Source: CAZWFW01 sp964633445
GTDB lineage: Archaea > Undinarchaeota > CAZWFW01
Reading direction: 5' to 3'
DNA length: 25,892 bases
Assembly: GCA_964633445.1 (NCBI GenBank)
Contig: CAZWFW010000008.1
Span: 1-25,892 of the forward strand
A program made the translations under genes and the position numbers. Position 1 is the stretch's first letter. Each line of letters begins with the position of its first letter. The notes under the pieces were generated by a model. It was given only the letters and a program-made list of their open reading frames with translations. It had not been told where the DNA came from and made no database searches. Positions 6,678-13,978 of the stretch are shown here, in pieces.

Positions 6678-8064
6678 TAATACCAGCCTCATTTAACTTA
6701 CTTCTGATGCAATCTGCCTTTTTAAAGTCTTTTTTTGCTCTAAGCTCATTTCTGAGCCTTAAAATTTCATCTATAAGCTCTGCAACGCAACCTCTTGCTT
6801 CCTTGCCGAATTCCTCAAGAATGTTCTCTAACTTTGCTTTATCAATGCGTGGTTCTTCAATTCTTAGCCCAAATATTTCTATAATTTTTTCCACCACATC
6901 TTTTAAGTCACTGAATGAACCTGCATCACTTTCAGCCAAATATTTGTAGAATTTGGTTATGGTGTCCAGTAGACTTGCCAAAGCCTCTGGCGTTGCAAAG
7001 TCATTATCCATGCTATCCTCAAACTTTTTCTTCAATTCCTCAGCCAAATTCTTAATATACGCATCTTCCCTCTTCAATTCAGCTTTCAAAATCAGTGTTT
7101 GATAGAAGCTTCTAATTCTTTCGAATATCGCTTTACTTTCCTCAATTTTCTTCCATGAAAAATCTATTGGACTTCTGTAATGAGTTTGTAGGAAGAAGAC
7201 TCTAAGCACATTTGCATCATATTTTTTAAGGAAATCTCTTATTGTTATGAAGTTACCAAGGGATTTGCTCATCTTCTCCCCATTAACTGTCAATAAGCCA
7301 GTATGTATCCAATATCTAACAAATTGCTTACCTGTAGCAGCCTCACTTTGAGCAATCTCATTTTCGTGATGGGGGAATATCAAATCCTGAGCACCGCCAT
7401 GAATATCGAAGCTTTCGCCAAGATACTTCATACTCATCGCTGAGCATTCAATATGCCATCCCGGTCTACCCTTACCCCAGGGGCTATGCCAATAGGGTTC
7501 ATTCGGCTTAGCCTTCTTCCACAAAGCAAAATCCGCGGGATTTCTCTTTTTAGGATTAACTTCAACTCTTGCACCAGCTTTAATCTCCTCAAGACTTTGC
7601 TTTGACAGCTTGCCATAATCCTTAAACTTGCTCACTTCAAAGTAAACGTCTCCATCAGAAACATAAGCGTAACCCCTTTCTATAAGCTTCTCAACGAGAT
7701 TTATGATATCCTTGATGTGATCCGTTACTCTTGGATGAACATCCGCACGCTCTATGTTAAGCCTCTCTATATCCTCAAAGAAAATTTTCTCAAACTCATC
7801 TGCAAGCTCCAAAGGATCCTTTCCAAGTTCATTCGCTCTTTTTATTATCTTGTCATCGACATTTGTTATGTTCATGACAAATTTCACCTTGTAGCCCCTG
7901 TACAGCAGATATCTGCGTATGATATCAAATGCAACATATGTTCTTGCATGTCCTATATGGGGATAGTCGTAAACTGTAGGGCCGCAAACGTACATTCTAA
8001 TTTCATTATCCTTCAAGGGCCTGAATTCTTCTTTTCTTTTGGTTAACGTATTATACACCTTCAT
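6634..8064 (-). CDS. cysS: cysteinyl-tRNA synthetase
   Basis: This class Ia synthetase charges tRNA-Cys with cysteine. The 476 residues are full length for the family. The ATP-binding HIGH motif is at 36-39 (YDYPHIGHAR) and KMSKS at 264-268 (NGEKMSKSLGN). The zinc that selects cysteine would be held by C27 (YVCGPTVYD), C207 (HIECSAMSM), H232 and E236 (PHHENEIAQ), all present. The anticodon-binding C-terminus is complete. Its ATG overlaps the cysK stop codon by 4 bp (ATGA), so translation is probably coupled: one enzyme makes cysteine and the next loads it. The stop codon touches the right end of the IS605-like element at 6633, but the C-terminus looks normal. Confidence 0.97.
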   Translation of the reverse strand: MKVYNTLTKRKEEFRPLKDNEIRMYVCGPTVYDYPHIGHARTYVAFDIIRRYLLYRGYKVKFVMNITNVDDKIIKRANELGKDPLELADEFEKIFFEDIERLNIERADVHPRVTDHIKDIINLVEKLIERGYAYVSDGDVYFEVSKFKDYGKLSKQSLEEIKAGARVEVNPKKRNPADFALWKKAKPNEPYWHSPWGKGRPGWHIECSAMSMKYLGESFDIHGGAQDLIFPHHENEIAQSEAATGKQFVRYWIHTGLLTVNGEKMSKSLGNFITIRDFLKKYDANVLRVFFLQTHYRSPIDFSWKKIEESKAIFERIRSFYQTLILKAELKREDAYIKNLAEELKKKFEDSMDNDFATPEALASLLDTITKFYKYLAESDAGSFSDLKDVVEKIIEIFGLRIEEPRIDKAKLENILEEFGKEARGCVAELIDEILRLRNELRAKKDFKKADCIRSKLNEAGIIIDDIGKRSVWRVA

Positions 8065-8951
8065 TTATATTCACCTCCAAACAATTTTGTTGAAAAGTAT
8101 CTATCAGCACTATCTGGAAAGACCGTAACAACTCTTTGCTCTTTAACCTTTAGACATGCAGCCGCATTCGCACCGCTTGAGATTCCTACAAAATATCCTA
8201 ACTTTGCAAGCTTTTTTGCGAAATTTAACGCTGCCTTGTCATTTACAGTGATAATACCATCTATTAAGTCAAAATTTTCTTCAACTATCTTGGGCACGAA
8301 ACCCTCTCCAATTCCTTCAATAATATGTCTCCCCGGCGACTTACCGCTCAGTACTGCGGAATTTTCTGGCTCTACAGCATAAATCTTAACATCATCAATT
8401 TTCTCCTTTAAGTACTTTGCAACGCCTATTAGCGTGCCACCAGTACCCACACCAGCGACAAAAGCATCAATATCGCCTTGCATTTGCCTGTAAATCTCTT
8501 CACCAGTTTTGTAGTGAGCCCTTATATTCAATTCGTTTTCAAACTGATTTGGCATAAAAGCGTTTAATTTTCTTGCCAGTTGTTTAGCTTTCTTGATCAT
8601 TATGCTTAAATCTCCCTCAGCTTCAACGTAATGTAAACTCCCTCCGTAATATTTTGTTATCATTGTTCTTTCCTTACTTGCGGATTTAGGCAAAACTGCA
8701 ATAAATTTATAACCTTTTATTGAAGCAAGCATAGCAAAAGCTATACCTGTGTTGCCTGAGGTTGGCTCGACTATGAAACCTCCTTTTTTTAATAATCCTC
8801 TTTTTTCAGCTTCTTCAATAATTTCCTTAGCAATCCTATCTTTTATGGAACCTGAAGGATTAAAGTATTCTAGCTTCGCCCAAAAATTCTTGCCATCAAG
8901 AAAAATCCTGGCTAATGGTGTATTTCCTATTAGCTCTAAAGGAGAATTAAC
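8061..8951 (-). CDS. cysK: cysteine synthase (O-acetylserine/O-phosphoserine sulfhydrylase family), unusual start
   Basis: This PLP enzyme of the cysteine synthase family makes cysteine from an activated serine and sulfide. Conserved parts in order are LELIGNTPLAR, NPSGSIKDR with the PLP lysine, EPTSGNTG, GVGTGGTLIGVAKYL, EGIGEGFVP and VGISSGANAAA. The first ATG (8732) comes too late and would drop the PLP lysine and the SGNTG loop. Upstream the frame is open to a TAG at 8955-8957 but has no ATG, GTG or TTG. A TATA box (8973-8982) predicts a leaderless start near 8949-8952, where the codon is GTT (8949-8951), and I place the start there. Alternatively, an ATG at 8970 (MKGDLV) leads into the gene after a one-base frameshift in a T run. 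It overlaps cysS by 4 bp. Whether it uses O-acetylserine or O-phosphoserine cannot be told. Confidence 0.85.
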   Translation of the reverse strand, partial: VNSPLELIGNTPLARIFLDGKNFWAKLEYFNPSGSIKDRIAKEIIEEAEKRGLLKKGGFIVEPTSGNTGIAFAMLASIKGYKFIAVLPKSASKERTMITKYYGGSLHYVEAEGDLSIMIKKAKQLARKLNAFMPNQFENELNIRAHYKTGEEIYRQMQGDIDAFVAGVGTGGTLIGVAKYLKEKIDDVKIYAVEPENSAVLSGKSPGRHIIEGIGEGFVPKIVEENFDLIDGIITVNDKAALNFAKKLAKLGYFVGISSGANAAACLKVKEQRVVTVFPDSADRYFSTKLFGGEYK

Positions 8952-8972
8952 AAACTAAATCACCCTTCATAG

Positions 8973-8982
8973 ATTATAAAAA
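8973..8982 (-). promoter_or_regulatory. TATA box of cysK-cysS
   Basis: The minus strand reads TTTTTATAAT. At the 26-29 nt TATA-to-start spacing of most leaderless genes here, transcription would begin around 8949-8952, exactly where the conserved cysteine synthase frame opens. A second AT-rich box (AAATAAAAC) lies further upstream and would better serve the out-of-frame ATG at 8970. Confidence 0.5.
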
Positions 8983-9216
8983 CTTAACTAAGTTTTATTT
9001 AAATTTTTTGATATTATTGAAGTCAAGGATACTAAGCAAGCTTTGGCATAAGAAGCAAAGTCAAGTCATCTTTCTTCCTTTAGGCAAGAATGAAGCTATC
9101 CTTCGCTTTAATAAATAACAAGGAACCAGTTGGCAATGGAGTTTCCTGGCTGTTTTATATTTTTTTACAATCTATATTATTCGAGAGACTCTTACTCTGG
9201 ATTCCAAAGTGTAAGA
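8983..9216. other. intergenic region, no gene seen
   Basis: This region lies between the divergent cysK and surface-protein genes. I found no tRNA, no C/D-box pair and no coding frame with protein character. An imperfect inverted repeat AGGAAC...GTTTCCT (about 9120-9152), followed by a run of T, could be a terminator-like or decayed element, but nothing firm can be said. Confidence 0.4.
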
Positions 9217-9224
9217 TTTAAATA
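9217..9224 (+). promoter_or_regulatory. TATA box of the surface-protein gene
   Basis: TTTAAATA is centred about 41 nt before the ATG at 9261, predicting a start near 9247 and a leader of about 14 nt. No clear Shine-Dalgarno sequence is visible in that leader. Confidence 0.5.
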
Positions 9225-9260
9225 TCCAGAATAGACTCAGGAAATTATAGTAAGCGAAAG

Positions 9261-10316
9261 ATGAGCGTTAGAAGCTTCCTTATAATGCTTTTATTTGTCT
9301 TTACAGGTATCCCCTTAGCTAGCTATATTTCAGCTCAAGGACCGTCCTATCCTAATCCCGGGCACCCGGCTAGTGACATAGGGCCGGGAACTTTCAGCTG
9401 CCTAGGGGCTAATTGTTTCTGGGAATTTCCTGGAAAGGTTATAATAGAAGGAATTCTCAATCTAACTGGCCATAATATAACAAATGTTAAAAATATTGAT
9501 GCTGAGGGTGATATCCATGCTACAGGAGATATCTGCACAGATGCTGCTGGTGGTAAGTGTCTAAGCACCACTCAAAAAAGAGTTACTGGAAGTTGTGCTG
9601 AAGGTTCGGCAATTAGAGTTATTAATTCTGATGGAACAGTAGTTTGTGAAGCTGATGATGTTGGAGGCAGTGGTGATATTACAGCAGTTTATGCTGGTAG
9701 TGGTCTTTCTGGAGGAGGAACTTCTGGAGATGTAACTCTATCTCATGACGATACATCATCTCAGAGCAGCGTTGATAACTCTGGAGGAACGGTTATTCAG
9801 GATATCAGCTTGGATGGTTATGGTCATGTTACTGATATAGAAAGTGTAGATTTGGATTCCAGATACGTAAACGCTGATGGAGATACAATGAGTGGTGATT
9901 TGGATTTAGGAGGAAACTATTTGAAAGGAGTAGATAGGTTGTATAATAGTGGTGGAAAACTAGTTTTAACACATCCTGGAGGTGACCCAAGTTATGTAGA
10001 GTTGTTTGCATCTGTGATCGAAGCAGAAGGTTTTTTTGATCCTGTTGATGGAGAGGTTGATTTGGGATATGACCCAGGCTCTGGTTACTCATATGGTGCA
10101 AAAGTTCATGGCGACTTAACGGTAACTGGATGCATAGACGGTACTTGGTGTGATTTAGTTTTTAAAAATGGATTCAGAATTGTGGAGGTAGAAAATGAAA
10201 ATGCTCTCTATATCCTGAATCAAAAGGGGGAGAAAATAGCGAAATTAGACGAAAATGGAAATTTATTCGTAAGAGGAAAAATTATAGAAAACTTTAATTT
10301 TGATGAAGAAGAATAG
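9261..10316 (+). CDS. secreted surface protein with phage tail-fibre-like region
   Basis: The 351 residues open with a signal peptide (1-25, likely cut after ...YISAQ). The next part is Gly/Asn/Asp-rich beta sequence (KVIIEGILNLTGHNITNVKN). Residues 131-220 read like a tail-fibre shaft: ITAVYAGSGLSGGG, DDTSSQSSVDNSGGTVIQ, LDGYGHVTDI, SRYVNADGDTMSGDLDLGG. The C-terminus (GFRIVEVENENALYILNQKG, then KIAKLDENGNLFVRGKI) is a motif I associate with exported proteins of small-genome archaea. It probably forms a trimeric or beta-helical fibre on the cell surface. Composition is visibly richer in Gly codons and G+C than its neighbours, which may reflect protein composition or transfer. It stands alone and faces the phosphohexomutase gene. 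Substrate or partner unknown. Confidence 0.75.
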   Translation: MSVRSFLIMLLFVFTGIPLASYISAQGPSYPNPGHPASDIGPGTFSCLGANCFWEFPGKVIIEGILNLTGHNITNVKNIDAEGDIHATGDICTDAAGGKCLSTTQKRVTGSCAEGSAIRVINSDGTVVCEADDVGGSGDITAVYAGSGLSGGGTSGDVTLSHDDTSSQSSVDNSGGTVIQDISLDGYGHVTDIESVDLDSRYVNADGDTMSGDLDLGGNYLKGVDRLYNSGGKLVLTHPGGDPSYVELFASVIEAEGFFDPVDGEVDLGYDPGSGYSYGAKVHGDLTVTGCIDGTWCDLVFKNGFRIVEVENENALYILNQKGEKIAKLDENGNLFVRGKIIENFNFDEEE

Positions 10317-10335
10317 TCTGCAAAATTACGCGAAT

Positions 10336-10355
10336 TTTATGGTAGTTACCATAAA
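10336..10355. repeat. 20-bp near-perfect palindrome between convergent genes
   Basis: TTTATGGTA (10336-10344), a GT spacer and TACCATAAA (10347-10355) form 9-bp perfect arms. It lies between the stop codons of two converging genes. The 2-nt spacer makes an RNA hairpin tight, so a dimeric protein-binding site or a bidirectional termination signal are both possible. Confidence 0.5.
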
Positions 10356-10400
10356 TATCCTCTGCAAAGCGATAGATGAATGTTGAACTTAAAATCTAGG

Positions 10401-11708
10401 TTATTTGAAATTAGAAGACAACAAAAGTACCAACTTTTTATATTTATCAACAATGTTTTTAAGCCTCTCTTCACTCGTAGCTTGAGCACATATATTTATC
10501 TCAGGCATTGTCTGACTAGCTCTTATTAAAACCCACTCCTCATCGCTTAGGTTAACTCTCAAACCGTCCATAACATCCTGAGCATCTGGAAATTTTCTTC
10601 TTAAAGCATTAATTATCTTTTGCTTAATTTTGTGTGAATTTACATTTACATAGATCTTTTCTATCGGATTTATCCTATGTTTATCTACTAAATCAGATAG
10701 TTTTTCCTCGCTTTCTTCCAAAACTTTAGTTAGCATGAGGGTTGCCAAAAGACCATCTGAAAAAGGATAGTAAATATTGAAATAAAAATGGGAGCTTTGT
10801 TCAGCAGCGAAGATCGCTTTCTCCTTAATGCATTTTTTCTCTATATAGCTATGACCTACTCTCCACCATATTAGCTCTCCACCTTTTTCAGCAACTAATT
10901 TTTCTATCTCAACAGCACAATCTGCCGTTGCGATAACTTTCCCCTTCCTTTTCTCAAGCAAATAACTTGCAAATACCATTGCCATTTGACTTCCATTTAG
11001 AACCCTTCCTTTATCATCTACAAAAACGCTCCTATCGGCATCCCCATCATAAGCAACACCAAAATCCAAGCCTTTTTTCCTTACAATATCCTGCAATTCT
11101 TTTAAATTATCCCCTTTAGGTTCGGGTCTTTTGCCATAAAAATAAGGATCAAAATTTTCATGCAAGTTTACAACATAAGCGCCAAGCTCCCTTAAAACTT
11201 GAACATTTAAGTTTCCAACACCTCCAAATGTTTCTACACCAATCCTACAACTTATATTTCCAAACTTCTTACGTAGAAAAGTAGAATATCGCTCATATGC
11301 GTTATCTTTAATTTCTCTACATACTGGCTTTTCAACATCTTTAATTTCTTTAGCAAATCTTACTATTTCACTCAGCTTCTCCAAGACGCTGGTACCATCC
11401 TTCTCTATAAGTTTCACACCGTTATACTCAGGGGGGTTATGACTTGCTGTTATATATGCACCATATATACCTTTCTTCCAACAATAGAAGTAAGTCATAG
11501 GGTTCGTCGATAAGCCTAGATTTATAGCATCATTATTTACTCTTACACCTTCAGAGAAGCATCTAGCAACAGCAGGGGAGGATTTTCTCGAGTCGTAACC
11601 TATGGCGATGCTATTGTTAAAAATCTTGGAGTATGCTATACCTATCTTTCTAAAAAAATCTAAGGTTAAATCCTCACCGATTTTCCCCCTTATATCATAA
11701 CCGATCAT
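10401..11708 (-). CDS. phosphohexomutase (phosphoglucomutase/phosphomannomutase family)
   Basis: This enzyme moves a phosphate between C1 and C6 of a hexose through a phosphoserine. The 435 residues hold all family landmarks: TASHNPP (87-93) with the phospho-acceptor S89; the metal loop DGDADR (221-226); a sugar-binding loop EQSSHFYF (303-310), where the usual E-x-SGH has Ser for Gly; and a phosphate-binding loop RASQTMPE (396-403) in place of R-x-S-x-TEP. The two altered loops suggest a divergent specificity, so the sugar (glucose, mannose or glucosamine) cannot be assigned. It is the last gene of a four-gene minus-strand run, its ATG overlapping the previous stop by 4 bp. The neighbours suggest it supplies sugar-1-phosphate for lipid or glycan head groups. 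Confidence 0.9.
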   Translation of the reverse strand: MIGYDIRGKIGEDLTLDFFRKIGIAYSKIFNNSIAIGYDSRKSSPAVARCFSEGVRVNNDAINLGLSTNPMTYFYCWKKGIYGAYITASHNPPEYNGVKLIEKDGTSVLEKLSEIVRFAKEIKDVEKPVCREIKDNAYERYSTFLRKKFGNISCRIGVETFGGVGNLNVQVLRELGAYVVNLHENFDPYFYGKRPEPKGDNLKELQDIVRKKGLDFGVAYDGDADRSVFVDDKGRVLNGSQMAMVFASYLLEKRKGKVIATADCAVEIEKLVAEKGGELIWWRVGHSYIEKKCIKEKAIFAAEQSSHFYFNIYYPFSDGLLATLMLTKVLEESEEKLSDLVDKHRINPIEKIYVNVNSHKIKQKIINALRRKFPDAQDVMDGLRVNLSDEEWVLIRASQTMPEINICAQATSEERLKNIVDKYKKLVLLLSSNFK

Positions 11709-12238
11709 TCTTCTGACCTTCTTATTTTGATTCTCTCAATTATTAATCTTTGCCCTATATCCGTTCTGAGAAATTCAAAAAATCCTACCACTACTAGGTA
11801 AAGAATAAACGCTGAAAGGAGCATATCCTTTGTTAGCATAATATCGGTATGCGTCCAAATCACAAGTAAAATTGCTGGATAATAAACTAACGAGGGGGAA
11901 GCAAGAAGAAACGTTATATATGGGGGCATCCTATGGGTAAATGATATAAATACGATAAACAGCCCGTAAAGGACTAGTAGAATGCTTAGCAGAAGTTTCG
12001 TGTAAAAGTATGCTATTTCTTCAGTAGCTACTAGGTATTTGATGCAGTCCATTCCAGTGAAAAATAAAATAAAACCATTTGATAGGGAAGTGTTCCAACC
12101 TAAAGCCTCCTCTCGATGTATGGAGAAATATATCTCGAGCACTAACCAAGTAATTAGCAAGGGTAAGGATGTCCAAAATATAACGAAGTTACTAAATGGG
12201 GCAGTGATTATAAGTGAGATACCTTTGAGGATACTCAT
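11705..12238 (-). CDS. multispanning membrane protein, unknown family
   Basis: The 177 residues contain about five hydrophobic segments (around 15-38, 50-63, 82-104, 108-130, 135-158) and a basic C-terminal tail (IERIKIRRSEE). No catalytic motif stands out; there are single polar or charged residues near helix ends (FTGMDCIKY, FISFTHRMPP, VIWTHTD). It overlaps the phosphohexomutase start by 4 bp and follows the lipid-kinase-like gene by 16 nt, so it belongs to the same operon. The context suggests a membrane-lipid or glycoconjugate role, but I do not recognise it. Confidence 0.7.
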   Translation of the reverse strand: MSILKGISLIITAPFSNFVIFWTSLPLLITWLVLEIYFSIHREEALGWNTSLSNGFILFFTGMDCIKYLVATEEIAYFYTKLLLSILLVLYGLFIVFISFTHRMPPYITFLLASPSLVYYPAILLVIWTHTDIMLTKDMLLSAFILYLVVVGFFEFLRTDIGQRLIIERIKIRRSEE

Positions 12239-12254
12239 AATTTATTGTTTATTA

Positions 12255-12851
12255 TTAGAGAGATAAAAGAAATGCTCCAACTACTATTATGATAAGGTTA
12301 TCATCAATAATCTCGCTCCTCTTTATAAAAGATTCTAGGATTGTGCATATTAAAGCTACAAAAATTAAGCAAAAAATCTTGAAATTTACATTAATAAGGA
12401 GATCAAAGAAGAGGATGGCACCTGTGGATGAAGTAAAAAATGCTAATGAGCCCTCAAAACTCTTATTCTTATTATAGGGTAGTTTATGCCTTCCGTAGTT
12501 TTTGCCTATAATTGTTGAGAAAGCATCACCTACAGCAGCGATTAGTGTAGCAGTTGCCACAGCTGTTTTTGAAAATAATATCAAGCAAATCAATATCGCT
12601 AAAATAAAGAAAAAAGACCCTTTACCAATCATGAATTTTAGTTCGTCCTCCCTACTAAGATAAAGAATGGTTTTTTGAAGAAATGCAGGCAGCTTACTAA
12701 AAAATTTCACTATCAAAAAATAGATGGCGATTCCTAAAGAAAACAGCGTAAGCAGGATAGATTTATCAAGCATATATATTGTTAAGGCTAAACAGACTCC
12801 AAATGCTAAGTGAACAAATTTCCTATAAAATTCTTTTCTACCTTCTGACAT
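12255..12851 (-). CDS. CTP-dependent lipid kinase-like membrane protein (dolichol kinase/DGK1/phytol kinase family)
   Basis: This 198-residue membrane protein has hydrophobic segments through most of its length. Family signatures are RKFVH (10-14), GDAFSTIIGKNYG (108-120), the following KSFEGS (130-135 region) and a near C-terminal IDDNL (182-186). This combination marks the family of CTP-using kinases for lipid alcohols (yeast Dgk1 and Sec59, plant VTE5) and the related cytidylyltransferases. It probably phosphorylates an isoprenoid alcohol or archaeal diether glycerol lipid in the membrane; the exact substrate cannot be read from sequence. Its start overlaps the end of the upstream cytidylyltransferase-like gene by 14 bp, linking two CTP-consuming activities in one operon. 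Confidence 0.85.
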   Translation of the reverse strand: MSEGRKEFYRKFVHLAFGVCLALTIYMLDKSILLTLFSLGIAIYFLIVKFFSKLPAFLQKTILYLSREDELKFMIGKGSFFFILAILICLILFSKTAVATATLIAAVGDAFSTIIGKNYGRHKLPYNKNKSFEGSLAFFTSSTGAILFFDLLINVNFKIFCLIFVALICTILESFIKRSEIIDDNLIIIVVGAFLLSL

Positions 12852-13782
12852 ATTTGCTTACTCTTATAGATTCTAGTATAATAAGCAGGAGAATCGCAAA
12901 AAGGATTTTGAGCAGCATTTTCTGTAGAATTAATATCGCTACAACACTGATAACAGCCAGAATAAGCAAAGTTAATAGATTTCTCGAAGCGGAGCAGCCG
13001 AATCTTATGAGATAAAATATTATTTCACTTAAAATAGGTATTTTCGCAAGCGTTAGTAAATTTTTTGTTTTCTCCCTAAAAACTATATGTTCTGCAAGCT
13101 TTAGATCACTTTCAGTATCTATGTCGCACCAAACCGCTGAAGAAACATCTAAAACTCTCGCCTTATCGTCTTTAGCTATTTCCTCCACAGCATTACTCCA
13201 CTTTGTTTTATTTTTTGCTAAACACCGACTAACATAAGAGAAGATGCTTGATTTGCAGAGAAAAACTCCTGTATCTATGCAATTCCACTCATCTATATTT
13301 TTACCTATAGCTACGATATGCTTATCTCTTTCTAAAACCTTTGTCGCCTCTTTAGGATTGTTAGGTAAATTATAATCTACACAAAGAATCAAACTAGCAT
13401 CATCCAAATTTGCGGTAATTGCTTTCTTGAAGACATTTTGTGAAATATAGTGATCAGCCATGGTTAAGATGAATTTTTCCTCATTTTTTATAACATCTTC
13501 TACAACTTTAACCGAGGAAAGATTATCCTTATACTCGTAGTGCGGATTTTTAACGTATTCTATATTAACACCAAGTTTTTCCCCATTGCCCAAATATCTC
13601 TTAATCATCTCGCCTTTATACCCAATTACTATAATGAAGTTCCTTATACCAGCTGCCTTCTGTTCAAGAATACTCCTCTCAATGATGGGGGTTCCTAATA
13701 ACTTTATTAGGCATTTAGGCGTTGTTTTTGTCAAGTTCCTCAATCTATTTCCTTTACCGGCGGCAAGAATTACCGATTTCAT
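12838..13782 (-). CDS. sugar/inositol-phosphate nucleotidyltransferase with C-terminal membrane tail
   Basis: Residues 1-235 are a nucleotidyltransferase: LAAGKGNRLRNLTKTTPKCL (6-25, nucleotide loop and catalytic lysine region), TMADH (107-111), CIDTGVF (168-174) and WCDIDTESD (218-226). The wording is close to CTP:inositol-1-phosphate cytidylyltransferase, the N-terminal half of the bifunctional IPCT/DIPP synthase of hyperthermophiles. In that fusion a CDP-alcohol phosphatidyltransferase follows. Here residues 236-314 hold only membrane helices (about 252-303) and lack the D-G-x2-A-R...G...D...D active site. It could be a shortened relative or a membrane-tethered enzyme for another head group. 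It is the first gene of the four-gene operon; no convincing TATA box is seen. Confidence 0.8.
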   Translation of the reverse strand: MKSVILAAGKGNRLRNLTKTTPKCLIKLLGTPIIERSILEQKAAGIRNFIIVIGYKGEMIKRYLGNGEKLGVNIEYVKNPHYEYKDNLSSVKVVEDVIKNEEKFILTMADHYISQNVFKKAITANLDDASLILCVDYNLPNNPKEATKVLERDKHIVAIGKNIDEWNCIDTGVFLCKSSIFSYVSRCLAKNKTKWSNAVEEIAKDDKARVLDVSSAVWCDIDTESDLKLAEHIVFREKTKNLLTLAKIPILSEIIFYLIRFGCSASRNLLTLLILAVISVVAILILQKMLLKILFAILLLIILESIRVSKYVRR

Positions 13783-13978
13783 TTTTTGTTAATTAAAAAA
13801 ATCCTCAAGAAAAAGCTTTAGTCAACTTGTTCACCAAAAGATGAAAAATTGTAGATTATATTTTCTACTAGCTACTACCAGCTATCACATGCTTAAACCT
13901 TGATGCGCCGAATGGGTGCATAGTAAAGATTATTCGCATGAATCCTTCAGCTGAAGGCAATTCCAGTTGGATAATTAT
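13783..13978. other. intergenic region with stem-loop and 14-bp palindrome
   Basis: Two nested helices can form: CATGC 13888-13892 with GCATG 13936-13940, and ATGCGCC 13903-13909 with GGTGCAT 13915-13921 (one G-T pair), leaving internal loops of 10 and 14 nt. A perfect palindrome CCTTCAGCTGAAGG sits at 13944-13957, just beyond the trm56 stop codon. On the minus strand the helices with open pockets, followed by an ATA, vaguely resemble a single-hairpin H/ACA guide RNA, but no kink-turn is present. A 23-codon minus-strand frame (MRIIFTMHPFGASRF...) crosses it and is not recognisable. Terminator, small RNA and decayed insertion-sequence end are all possible. Confidence 0.35.

Noticed and set aside
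8061..8732. Cysteine synthase starting at the first ATG (223 residues)
   Set aside because: This would remove the PLP lysine (GSIKDR) and the SGNTG loop, both of which are encoded in frame just upstream.
9120..9152. Hairpin AGGAAC...GTTTCCT as a small RNA or terminator
   Set aside because: The pairing is short and interrupted, and it does not follow a gene end on either strand.
13884..13952. 23-codon minus-strand frame MRIIFTMHPFGASRF
   Set aside because: It is too short and unrecognised, with no promoter or ribosome-binding site at the right distance.
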